This document shows positions 26,901-34,194 of a stretch of DNA of 64,000 nucleotides, piece by piece. Source of the stretch: Terriglobia bacterium (GTDB lineage Bacteria; Acidobacteriota; Terriglobia; Acidiferrales; UBA7541); NCBI GenBank assembly GCA_020073485.1, contig JAIQFB010000005.1, positions 62,001 to 126,000 of the forward strand, read 5' to 3'. Below the pieces are notes generated by a model, which had not been told where the DNA came from, did not search any database, and worked only from the letters and a program-made list of their open reading frames with translations. Position 1 is the stretch's first letter. Each line of letters begins with the position of its first letter. Made by a program: the position numbers and the translations under genes.

Positions 26901-27716
26901 TCAATTCAGGAGTCGAAAAGTAATTTCCACCGGGACCCTCATTTCAAGTGTCTGTCCATTTGGATCCCTGGCCGGAGTAAACCGCCAGTTTTTTACTGCC
27001 TTGACGGCCTGCTCGTCCAGCTCATGGCCCAGCCCGCTTACGGCAACCAAGTCCTTTGGCCGTCCGTTGACCGAAACCGTCGCCAGCATGGACACAGTCC
27101 CTTCGATACCCTTTTTCCTCGCTTCAAACGAAAAATTCGGACTCGCACATGCCAAACATGATGGCATTTTAAAGGATTTGCCGGGATCCGAAGAGCCTTC
27201 AACTTTTATGCTTATACCCGACTCAGGATCCACCCAAATTGGAGGCAGCGGTGCGGCGTCGCCCGACAGCCTGGCTCCGAATTCCTCAAATTCCCGTTGC
27301 TCATACACGAGAATGGAAACACGGTTATCTCCCGTGACCTTGTATTCGATCAATATGTTCGCGTTCAAATTTCGCGTAACACGTGTGACAGCGGCGGGAA
27401 AGTACCGGTCAACAGGGAGAAAGCCTTGCGCGGTCAATGCCGATGTGAGTGCATCCTCCGGGACGATTCGCAAGTCCCGATCCGTTGCCACCAGAGCCGC
27501 GCGTACGATGGCGTCCAATTTGCTGCAGGATGAAAGCTGTCGAATGCATGGGGAAGGCATGGCGACGGCAATATGAAGCTCCGGGACATTTGAGAGTGCG
27601 CGGGAGAGGAGCGGAGTCAGTTGCTGGATTTGAGAATCTTCTTGCGAAAATAAAGGCAACCCTCCAGCGCGGGGAATCAGCAAAGCGAGGACGAAAACAA
27701 GCCTGGTGGTCCGCAT
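26901..27716 (-). CDS. Exported protein with TonB-like C-terminal domain
   Basis: A 271-aa protein with a signal peptide (MRTTRLVFVLALLIPRAGG), a central domain of unrecognised type (about 30-185) and a TonB_C-like end: KKGIEGTVSMLATVSVNGRPKDL, SGLGHELDEQAVKAVKNWRFTPA, and PVEITFRLL. The usual TonB membrane anchor and Pro-rich periplasmic spacer are missing, so energising an outer-membrane receptor is doubtful; many soil bacteria have such detached TonB_C proteins of unknown role. ATG 27716 is chosen for the AAAGAGGGC ahead of it and the signal peptide that follows. Confidence 0.75.
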   Translation of the reverse strand: MRTTRLVFVLALLIPRAGGLPLFSQEDSQIQQLTPLLSRALSNVPELHIAVAMPSPCIRQLSSCSKLDAIVRAALVATDRDLRIVPEDALTSALTAQGFLPVDRYFPAAVTRVTRNLNANILIEYKVTGDNRVSILVYEQREFEEFGARLSGDAAPLPPIWVDPESGISIKVEGSSDPGKSFKMPSCLACASPNFSFEARKKGIEGTVSMLATVSVNGRPKDLVAVSGLGHELDEQAVKAVKNWRFTPARDPNGQTLEMRVPVEITFRLLN

Positions 27717-27864
27717 GCCCTCTTTCATATCACGAAATTTGGGTATCATGGGCGGTAGCGCCCCAAAAGCTACCGCCCCGATGCGGCGTCCGGTTTGCAT
27801 GAGCTCTCAATATTTCTTTAAGGTGAAGGATTTGAGGCCAAAAGACCAATCGCGCCCCCAGCCC

Positions 27865-28149
27865 TCACGCGATTTGCAGAATTTCCCGCGTGCCGGTCAC
27901 GTACAGATCCGTGTAGCCTTTCATTTTGTCTCGGAACGCCGCATTGGTACCGTAGTCCTTCAGTTGAGCTTCAAATCCGGCTACGTTTTCCACTTCAAAT
28001 TCCAGGATGACGCGGTTGAATTCACCGGTCAGGTCGGTCAGCACGCGATGGCGCGAAATTTTGGCCGCCGCGGCCGCTTCCTTGATTTGAGCGGCGAGCT
28101 TACTTGCGCTTCCCGGCTTGGCCGTGAAGCAATTGCGCACGACTAGCAT
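27865..28149 (-). CDS. NIPSNAP-like / dimeric alpha-beta barrel protein
   Basis: A 94-aa protein with a ferredoxin-like alpha-beta pattern: strand MLVVRNCFTAKPGSASKL, helix, strand HRVLTDLTGEFNRVILEFEVEN, helix FEAQLKDYG and a final YTDLYVTGTREILQI. This fits the NIPSNAP / antibiotic-biosynthesis-monooxygenase superfamily of small dimeric barrels. No catalytic residue can be named. The start is ATG with GAGGAGGATC just upstream. It stands alone. Confidence 0.68.
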   Translation of the reverse strand: MLVVRNCFTAKPGSASKLAAQIKEAAAAAKISRHRVLTDLTGEFNRVILEFEVENVAGFEAQLKDYGTNAAFRDKMKGYTDLYVTGTREILQIA

Positions 28150-28617
28150 GGATCCTCCTCTTTGTATTTCCTGGGAAATGTCCTCTGCGTGGGGCAGAGC
28201 GCGCAGATCATACTACTGGGACGCGGTTGCAAGCCAAATATACTTCGCCGGGGCGCCAACGGTCATGTCGAACAAGGTTTTTTACTTAGACCTGCGCCAA
28301 ATGAATTCCGAGCGGGTCAGGTTTGCCGTCCATCGCTGGTGTGTCATCAATCCAGGCGCTATCCCGGTAACAGACTCGCGCTTGCCGTGCCGATTGCGCG
28401 AGAAGTCCCGGATTCGTGCTGTTGCGAGGGATCACTGTATCTCGTACTGATACTCCTAGTACGGACAAATCTAATTCGACGGTTTGGCCCTATTTCAACT
28501 TGACATGGGGAGATGGACCATCTATGAACACTGCTCGGAAAATCAAACCAATCATGGGAGAGGTGCGATCTCGCTTCCATGGGAAATAACTGTTCTGAAA
28601 AATTTTCGGAGGAGACA
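28150..28617. other. 468-bp divergent intergenic region
   Basis: The gap lies between the NIPSNAP-like gene and the copper-protein operon. Apart from the ribosome-binding site of the former and the promoter noted at 28500, it shows only a short imperfect palindrome around 28441-28461 (GTACTGATACTCCTAGTAC), which could be an operator. No reading frame is convincing. Confidence 0.5.
28500..28528 (+). promoter_or_regulatory. Putative promoter of the cupredoxin-SCO operon
   Basis: TTGACA (28500-28505), a 17-bp spacer and TATGAA (28523-28528), about 90 bases upstream of the cupredoxin start. The -35 hexamer is perfect and the -10 matches four of six positions. Confidence 0.5.
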
Positions 28618-29880
28618 ATGAAACGCATTCTGTTCCCAGCCAGCATATGCGGGCTGTTGTTAGCAGCGATTATGATTACTCCGTCCCCGGCAAAAGCGGC
28701 GACAACTTACAACGCGAACGTTGGAGCCGAGACCCGGGACCAGGCCGTCCAGGCGGACGCTTTTCTCCCGAATGAGCTTTGGATATTCGAAGGCGACAGC
28801 ATCAAGTGGACCTTTGTTCCCAAGAACGAGATCCACACGGTTACGCTTCTGAAGCCGGGGCAGATCCGTCCGTCGGCGCCTCCACCGGCCGGGCCGCCTT
28901 TTGTGGTTCAGGGCGTGAACTGCGGGCCCGCGGCCAGCTATGACGGCAGCGCATGCGTATCCACTCCAACGGGCATGAACGGTGGGGCCACCTTTACGGT
29001 GACGTTTCCGAAAGCAGGAAACTACAAGCTGGTGTGTCTGGTGCACACGGATATGACCGGTTCGGTTCACGTCCTGGTCAACAACGCAGCCAATGCCGCT
29101 CTGGTTCGCAGCCAGCGGTTCATTGACGACAAGGCACGTGACGAAGCCCGAGCGATCCTTTCCGACGGCGATCGTCAAGGCGACGATCATCATGACGGGG
29201 ATTATCATGACGGGGATTATCATGACGGGGATCATCATGACGAGGATCATCGCGGATGGGACGATCGCAGAGATCACGATAATGCAGTGACCGCCGGCAT
29301 CGGTGAGATCGTCGCGACCGGAGGGGGAACGCAGTACCGCACCGTCGTGCGATTCTTGCCCGGAACGATCCGAATTCATGCAGGGGAATCCGTGGTGTGG
29401 ACGAACCTGGATCCGACCGAGCCGCACACGGTGACGTTTGGGACCGAGCCCGCCGGTTTTGTTCCAACTCTCTACTCACTACCGCCGGCGCTGGTGCCGG
29501 TTCCCGGGCCGCCCATTCCCAATCCGCCTGTTCCGTGCTCTTCTTTGGTGACGACGGATTGCACGGATCCGGACACCGGCACGGTGGTCGGCACGATTAA
29601 TTGCACTACGACTCCGGCGGCCACTGCCGGGACGACTCCGTGCAATGCCGCATTTACTCCGCAGGTGGACTCGGTTTCTCCGCCGCCGCCGCCCTTCGCG
29701 AAATTCAGTTTCCTGAACTCCGGATTTCTGCAGGCCGCGGAACCGGACCGCGTCGGATCCGCGCAGGTGCCTCCGGGGACCACGCGAATCCGCATCACCT
29801 TCCCAAAAAAGGGAACTTACTACTACCACTGCGCCCTTCACGATGTGGACGGCATGGTCGGCGCGGTAATTGTTGAGTAA
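28618..29880 (+). CDS. Exported double-cupredoxin protein with His/Asp repeat linker
   Basis: A 420-aa protein with a signal peptide ending near residue 27 (AKA/AT). Cupredoxin domain 1 (about 28-160) has blue-copper-type ligands: His in NEIHTVTLL, then Cys, His and Met in KLVCLVHTDMTG. A charged linker holds four 5-residue HDGDY-like repeats (about 192-211) plus further His and Asp. Domain 2 (about 225-420) has His in EPHTVTFG and Cys, His, Met in YYYHCALHDVDGM. Both sites look intact, so two copper centres and an extra metal-sequestering linker are likely. ATG 28618 has GGAGGAG upstream. It precedes a SCO-type copper chaperone. Confidence 0.85.
   Translation: MKRILFPASICGLLLAAIMITPSPAKAATTYNANVGAETRDQAVQADAFLPNELWIFEGDSIKWTFVPKNEIHTVTLLKPGQIRPSAPPPAGPPFVVQGVNCGPAASYDGSACVSTPTGMNGGATFTVTFPKAGNYKLVCLVHTDMTGSVHVLVNNAANAALVRSQRFIDDKARDEARAILSDGDRQGDDHHDGDYHDGDYHDGDHHDEDHRGWDDRRDHDNAVTAGIGEIVATGGGTQYRTVVRFLPGTIRIHAGESVVWTNLDPTEPHTVTFGTEPAGFVPTLYSLPPALVPVPGPPIPNPPVPCSSLVTTDCTDPDTGTVVGTINCTTTPAATAGTTPCNAAFTPQVDSVSPPPPPFAKFSFLNSGFLQAAEPDRVGSAQVPPGTTRIRITFPKKGTYYYHCALHDVDGMVGAVIVE
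29191..29250 (+). repeat. In-frame 15-bp tandem repeat in the cupredoxin gene
   Basis: Four consecutive 15-bp units of the form CATGACGGGGATTAT, the last two diverged at one to three bases. They encode HDGDY, HDGDY, HDGDH and HDEDH. The high DNA identity suggests recent expansion by slippage. Confidence 0.92.
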
Positions 29881-29896
29881 GGTCGCGCCGGGTCAG

Positions 29897-30559
29897 ATGA
29901 AAGCACGATTCTTCCGCGGAATGTTGCCGGCACTGTTATTTCTCGCAGGGTCGGTTCACCTCGGGCGGGCTCAGGCGCCGAAAAACGCGCCTGGGCCCGC
30001 CGCAGCGGGCCCCGCAAAAGCGGAATACAACGGCGGGATGGTTTCCCCGCCCCTGCCAAAACCGAAATTTACGCTCACCGATACGTCCGGCGCCGCGTTC
30101 GATTTCGCGGCGAGAACGCAGGGATACACCACGCTGCTTTTCTTCGGATACACGCACTGCCCGGATATGTGCCCCCTCGAGATGTTCACTATCGCCGAGG
30201 CGTTCAAGAAGATACCCCCGGCCTATGCCGATCGATTCAAGGTCGTATTTGTGACTACTGATCCCGGACGAGACACTCCCCAGGCGCTGCGCGCGTGGCT
30301 CGATCATTTCGATAAACGATTTATTGGTCTCACGGGAAGCCAGGCAGCGATTGACGCCGCGCAGGTTGCCGCGAACCTTTCGCCCGCGAAAAAATCGGCC
30401 GTCCGCGCGGACGGAAATTATGAAGTAGGCCACTCGACCTTTGTCTTCGCCTACACAAAGGACAATCTGGCGCACCTGGTTTACCCCGGCGGGGTGAAGG
30501 TGGATGACTGGGCGCACGACTTGCCATACCTCGCGACAGAAACCTGGGCGAATCGCTGA
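29897..30559 (+). CDS. SCO1/SenC-family copper chaperone / thiol reductase
   Basis: A 220-aa exported thioredoxin-fold protein. The signal peptide is MLPALLFLAGSVHLGRAQA. The copper/redox motif CPDMCP occurs in GYTHCPDMCPLEM, followed by FVTTDPGRDTP and the third ligand His in EVGHSTFVFA near 187. SCO proteins deliver copper to the CuA centre of cytochrome oxidase or act as reductases. It lies 16 bp after the double-cupredoxin gene, so a copper-handling pair is likely; no oxidase subunits are adjacent. ATG 29897 is chosen because the signal peptide starts there. Confidence 0.92.
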   Translation: MKARFFRGMLPALLFLAGSVHLGRAQAPKNAPGPAAAGPAKAEYNGGMVSPPLPKPKFTLTDTSGAAFDFAARTQGYTTLLFFGYTHCPDMCPLEMFTIAEAFKKIPPAYADRFKVVFVTTDPGRDTPQALRAWLDHFDKRFIGLTGSQAAIDAAQVAANLSPAKKSAVRADGNYEVGHSTFVFAYTKDNLAHLVYPGGVKVDDWAHDLPYLATETWANR

Positions 30560-30647
30560 AGCGATACAGCTTAGTTCGATTCCCCTAAAGACCTCACGGG
30601 ACCTGAAGAATTTCGAGTTGCGGATCAATTTGCTCCGACCACAATTC

Positions 30648-30690
30648 CAGTAGGACAGGCATACGCCGCGGCGGATGCCTGTCCTACCCT
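30648..30690. repeat. Palindromic repeat, family GTAGGACAGGC (copy 2)
   Basis: AGGACAGGCAT and ATGCCTGTCCT flank the palindrome CGCCGCGGCG. The long hairpin lies between the convergent SCO and NHL genes and could end transcription from both sides, although no T-run follows. Confidence 0.8.
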
Positions 30691-30701
30691 GCGTTCCGCT
30701 C

Positions 30702-31946
30702 TTACCGCTTCGGCGCCAAATCCGCTTCGGTTAGCGCGTTGGGCGGCAGTGTCGATGACATTCCTTTGAAAATAAATCGCTGGGCTCGTGCACCGGGCGC
30801 GACTTCCGCGGCGTAGAGATTTCCTTTGGAATCGACCGCGATGTGATGGATGCCCTGAAACTCTCCCGGCGCGGCGCCTCGTTTGCCGAACTGGTAAAGA
30901 ATTTCCAGCTTCTTGCGATCTACCACCACGACGTGGGAATTGCCGTAGTCGGAAATGTACAGGAAGCGCTGCTCCTTATCCGGCGAGAACGCCAGACCGG
31001 ACGCCGATCCGGATGCGGGGCCCGCGCGGTTGATGAAAATTTGTTTGAGGTACTCGCCCGCGGGCGTAAAAAGCTGCACGCGCCGGTTGGAGCGGTCGAC
31101 GACGTACACGATGTCATCGTTCGATACGAGCACACCGTGCACGGGGCTCGCAAACGCAGGCGACCCTTCGCCTTCGGTGTCGAGGGCGCGCCGGCCTCCT
31201 CCGCCTTCCGCCGTGTCGCTGGTTCCTCCGTGCCCTCCGGATGGGCCCGGCCCGCCCGAATTCGCGTCATCCACCGGCAGCTTGCCGAACGCGCCCCACA
31301 TGCGCTTGAACGCTCCGGTATCCGCATCGAAAACAATCAGGCGGCGGTTGCCGTAGCCGTCCGAGACATACAGCTCATTCGTCTTGGGAGAAACGAACAG
31401 GTCGCCGGGCTTGTTCACGCTCTTGGGGTCCGTGCTTCCTTGGCTCACGCTTCGCCCGCCAATCTGCATCAGGAATTTTCCGCTGTTGGTGAACTTGAGC
31501 ACCATGTCGTCGGACCGCTTCGTTTTCGATTGGCCGCTCGGGCTGCTCCCGCTGATCCAGACGTTGTCCTTGTAGTCCACGAACACGTTGTGCTCGGCGT
31601 CGGGCCAATCGTACCCAGCGGCTTCTCCACCCCACGCCTGCACGAATTTTCCGTTCGTGTCCAGTTCCACGACGGGCGGCGCGGGAGTCTTGTCCGTGGG
31701 AACGGTGCGCGGCCGGTGGATCAGCCACACGTTATCGTGCCGGTCGACCGCGATCTTGGAGACGTTGCCGAGGACCCAGTTGTTGGGAAGCTTTGGCCAA
31801 GCGGTGTCGGGCTCGAACACGGGAAATTGGTCTTTCGTGGAACTTTGCGCGGCCGACGAGCGAACAAGCATCCACGGGCTCACGCCAAGTGCGATCAAGA
31901 GTGCGGCCAGGACGAAATTTCGCAGCGAATTGCTTTTCGTTGTCAT
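30702..31946 (-). CDS. Exported NHL-repeat six-bladed beta-propeller protein
   Basis: A 414-aa protein with a signal peptide (NFVLAALLIALGVSPWMLV...SSAAQS) and NHL-type blades. Characteristic strands include KIAVDRHDNVWLIHRP, VDYKDNVWISG, VSPKTNELYVSDGYGNRRLIVFD, HGVLVSNDDIVYVVDRSNRRVQLF and HHIAVDSKGNLYAAEV. The fold is shared with peptidyl-alpha-hydroxyglycine alpha-amidating lyases, but lyase activity is not shown by sequence. A Gly/Pro-rich loop near 235-260 interrupts one blade. ATG 31946 has GGAGGAA upstream, which decides against the longer frame. Confidence 0.84.
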   Translation of the reverse strand: MTTKSNSLRNFVLAALLIALGVSPWMLVRSSAAQSSTKDQFPVFEPDTAWPKLPNNWVLGNVSKIAVDRHDNVWLIHRPRTVPTDKTPAPPVVELDTNGKFVQAWGGEAAGYDWPDAEHNVFVDYKDNVWISGSSPSGQSKTKRSDDMVLKFTNSGKFLMQIGGRSVSQGSTDPKSVNKPGDLFVSPKTNELYVSDGYGNRRLIVFDADTGAFKRMWGAFGKLPVDDANSGGPGPSGGHGGTSDTAEGGGGRRALDTEGEGSPAFASPVHGVLVSNDDIVYVVDRSNRRVQLFTPAGEYLKQIFINRAGPASGSASGLAFSPDKEQRFLYISDYGNSHVVVVDRKKLEILYQFGKRGAAPGEFQGIHHIAVDSKGNLYAAEVAPGARAQRFIFKGMSSTLPPNALTEADLAPKR

Positions 31947-32326
31947 CGCGTTCCTCCTCGGAAGCTGTGTCACAGCCAATGCCGATCACTCGTAGTGGCG
32001 CAAGCCACACGGAATTCCCGTGCCCCGCTCCGAAGGCTGGTTGTGCAGGATTCGCCGTTCTTGTGGCCCCCTTGTAGCAAGCTACTCGTGTGTTTGGCAA
32101 CTCGCATTTTCATGCGCGTCATTGCGCGCAGAAGATGCTATTTCCCCGGCACGATTTGTTCAGCGCGGGCACGATCCCCGTGCCGTTGTCCCCGGCTATT
32201 CACCTTCGCTCAGACGGCGCGGCGCAATGCAGGAGTTTCATGGGGAGAAGACTGCCATCAAACGATTTATCAGGAGGCTGCTGTTCTAATTCGGGGAAAG
32301 GAGCCGGCGGATGGGCGGCGCGGTGT
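31947..32326. other. 380-bp region without a supported gene
   Basis: The sequence between the NHL gene start and the zinc-ribbon gene contains no convincing frame. A 20-codon frame starting at 32227 has no codon bias or family match. Nothing repetitive was recognised. Confidence 0.4.
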
Positions 32327-32521
32327 TCAGAGATACCTCGAAACCACCGCCCGCAGATCAAAAGTCGTTCCGCAGCTTTCGCAAAAAGAAATCAGGTCTT
32401 CGTCCGTGATTTTCGACAAATTAAAAGTCTTCAGACTATGGCATTGAGGGCAGTGATTGGTGGCGAATTCAGCCAGCGAGTGGCAACAATCACAGGGCGG
32501 AAATATTTGTTTTCTGTTCAT
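32327..32521 (-). CDS. Small zinc-ribbon-like protein
   Basis: A 64-aa protein with paired cysteine motifs: CDCCH near the start, then CPQCH, and CESCG near residue 50, a spacing that could hold one or two zinc ions. The middle helix is KTFNLSKITDEDLIS. The start at ATG 32521 is set by the beginning of the Cys-rich part; the frame continues upstream without conserved sequence and without a good ribosome-binding site. Codon use is less GC-biased than in neighbours. A small zinc protein is plausible, a chance frame is not excluded. Confidence 0.5.
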   Translation of the reverse strand: MNRKQIFPPCDCCHSLAEFATNHCPQCHSLKTFNLSKITDEDLISFCESCGTTFDLRAVVSRYL

Positions 32522-32761
32522 GGCGAAAAAGTCTAGCACACGAAAGTATTTGGAATAAACGGAGTTTCGCACGGCTGTGGAAAATTGGGAGTGGACGCAC
32601 GCATGCGGCATGCGGCGTCACTTTTTCCGCCCGCGGTCTGTCCGAATGAGAAGGCGTGCCGGAGGACATCCCGCCGGCCATTTCCCGCGCGGCGCATGCA
32701 CAACGTCGGATTTCGTCTATAATGTCGCGGGCTGGGGAGCGCCTCGAATTCTTCGTTCACC

Positions 32762-33505
32762 ATGCGATTTCTGATACTCAGCGACATCCACGCGAATGTC
32801 ACGGCGCTCGATGCATCGCTCGCCGCGGTCCAAGGAAGGTATGAGCGCGTATTTTGCCTCGGCGATCTGGTCGATTACGGCCCCGATCCCAATGAAGTGA
32901 CCGACCGTGTGAAGACGCTCGATCCGGTCATCATTCGCGGCAATCACGATAAGGCCGTGGCAGGGCTTTCGGACCTGGAAGATTTCAACCCCGTGGCGCA
33001 GATTGCCGCGAAATGGACGCGCGAACAGCTTCGACCCGAAACTCTGACATACATTTCGCAATTACCGGTGGGCCCGGCGTCAGCGGAAAATGTCACGCTC
33101 ATTCATGGCTCTTATCACGATGAGGATGAGTATGTCTTCGTGCCGGGCCAGGCGATGGGCGGACTGCTGGATTCGCCCACGGAGATTACATTTTTCGGGC
33201 ACACCCATTATCAGGGCGGATTTTCCTATCGGGCGGGGCATATCGGCGTCATTCAGCTGAAGCCCGAACCGGGACCGAATTTTGCAGCCCTGCGCCTGGA
33301 GACCGGGACGCGCTACCTGCTCAATCCCGGATCGATTGGTCAGCCGCGTGACGGCGACCCGCGCGCCGCGTTCGCCATCGCGGACCTGGGCCATCATGTC
33401 ATTGAATTCTGGCGTGTGCCGTACGACGTTGCCGCCGTGCAGGGCCGTATGCGCGACGCCGGCTTGCCTTTTCCGCTGGTCGAGCGCATCGGCGCCGGGC
33501 GGTAG
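32762..33505 (+). CDS. Calcineurin-like metallophosphoesterase (YfcE/MJ0936-type)
   Basis: A 247-aa phosphodiesterase or phosphatase with all dimetal motifs in order: DIHAN (residues 8-12), GDLVDYGPDP near 38, RGNHD near 60, HGSYHDEDEY near 115, and GHTHYQGGF near 145. The C-terminal part resembles the MJ0936 subfamily. Substrate is not determinable. A perfect TATAAT at 32717-32722 lies 39 bp upstream of the ATG and is a likely -10 element; no clear -35 hexamer is seen. It is followed by a palindromic repeat region. Confidence 0.9.
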   Translation: MRFLILSDIHANVTALDASLAAVQGRYERVFCLGDLVDYGPDPNEVTDRVKTLDPVIIRGNHDKAVAGLSDLEDFNPVAQIAAKWTREQLRPETLTYISQLPVGPASAENVTLIHGSYHDEDEYVFVPGQAMGGLLDSPTEITFFGHTHYQGGFSYRAGHIGVIQLKPEPGPNFAALRLETGTRYLLNPGSIGQPRDGDPRAAFAIADLGHHVIEFWRVPYDVAAVQGRMRDAGLPFPLVERIGAGR

Positions 33506-33510
33506 AAATA

Positions 33511-33618
33511 GTAGGACAGGCTCTTGTGGTGAGCGCATGCGAACCATCAGCCTGTCGGGTTTCGATTTGCACTAGCGGCGAAAGATCGACAGCCCGCCGC
33601 GGCGGGTTGTCCTACCAG
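33511..33618. repeat. Palindromic repeat cluster, family GTAGGACAGGC (copy 3)
   Basis: AGTAGGACAGGCTC begins the element, CAGCCTGTCGGGTTT follows, and it ends in a palindrome GACAGCCCGCCGCGGCGGGTTGTCCTACC-like hairpin at about 33589-33616. It combines the arm types of copies 1 and 2 and fills the gap after the phosphoesterase gene. Confidence 0.75.
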
Positions 33619-33631
33619 GAGGACGCACCAC

Positions 33632-34108
33632 TTGATCCCTCAAGCAGAACGCAGCCGGCTTCCCATCGCCTTTCTCATCGGCATTGCGATCGTGGCGGTG
33701 CTGGTCAGCGGCGCCGTGCTGTATAGCCGCTACGCGGCGCCCGACGACTCGCAGGTCGAAAAGCCTTTGCCCATGGGTCCCGCCGAACTGGCCTACGCGC
33801 CGCAAATTCATTTCCTGGAACCGAAAATGAGCCGGGCGGCGAATTTTCTCAATCAGGAAGTGACCTTTGTATTCGGAACCGTCGAGAATGGCGGAGACCG
33901 CAAAGTGAAGCAAATCGAAATTATTCTGGAATTTCACGACCCCTTCAATCAGGTGGTCTTGCGCGACACGCAGCGCCTGTTCCTGCCGAACGCCGCCCCA
34001 ATGCTTCCCGGACAGCAACGCGATTTTCAAGTCGGCTACGAGCATCTCCCCGCGCAGTGGAATAATGGATATCCCTCAATCCGCGTGTCCGGCCTCTCGT
34101 TCAAGTAG
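33632..34108 (+). CDS. Membrane-anchored hypothetical protein with an immunoglobulin-like domain
   Basis: A 158-aa protein with one N-terminal helix (IAFLIGIAIVAVLVSGAVLY, about 12-31) and an extracytoplasmic beta-rich domain: EVTFVFGTVENGGDRKVKQIEIILEFHD, QVVLRDTQRLFL, and a final GYPSIRVSGLSF. The pattern fits a DUF2393- or FxLYD-like beta-sandwich, though the family is not certain. Start is TTG 33632, preceded by AGGAGGA; no ATG lies before the helix. The next gene begins 86 bp later. Confidence 0.68.
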   Translation: MIPQAERSRLPIAFLIGIAIVAVLVSGAVLYSRYAAPDDSQVEKPLPMGPAELAYAPQIHFLEPKMSRAANFLNQEVTFVFGTVENGGDRKVKQIEIILEFHDPFNQVVLRDTQRLFLPNAAPMLPGQQRDFQVGYEHLPAQWNNGYPSIRVSGLSFK

Positions 34109-34180
34109 TCGCACCGATTACAGTCGGGAAAGATGGCACGAAAGGTGACAATTTCATGCCATTCGCCGCCTGGAATCGCA

Positions 34181-34186
34181 TATAAT
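34181..34186 (+). promoter_or_regulatory. Perfect -10 box placed for a leaderless transcript
   Basis: TATAAT ends nine bases before the ATG at 34195, and no ribosome-binding site is present between them. Transcription would start at or one to two bases before the ATG. No good -35 hexamer was found at 17 bp. Confidence 0.45.
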
Positions 34187-34194
34187 CCGCGGGC

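Noticed and set aside
29191-29250. Possible CRISPR or satellite
   Set aside because: The 15-bp units are in frame within a coding gene and have no spacers.
32020-32289. Small gene before the zinc-ribbon gene
   Set aside because: The frame has no ribosome-binding site, no codon preference and no recognisable protein pattern.
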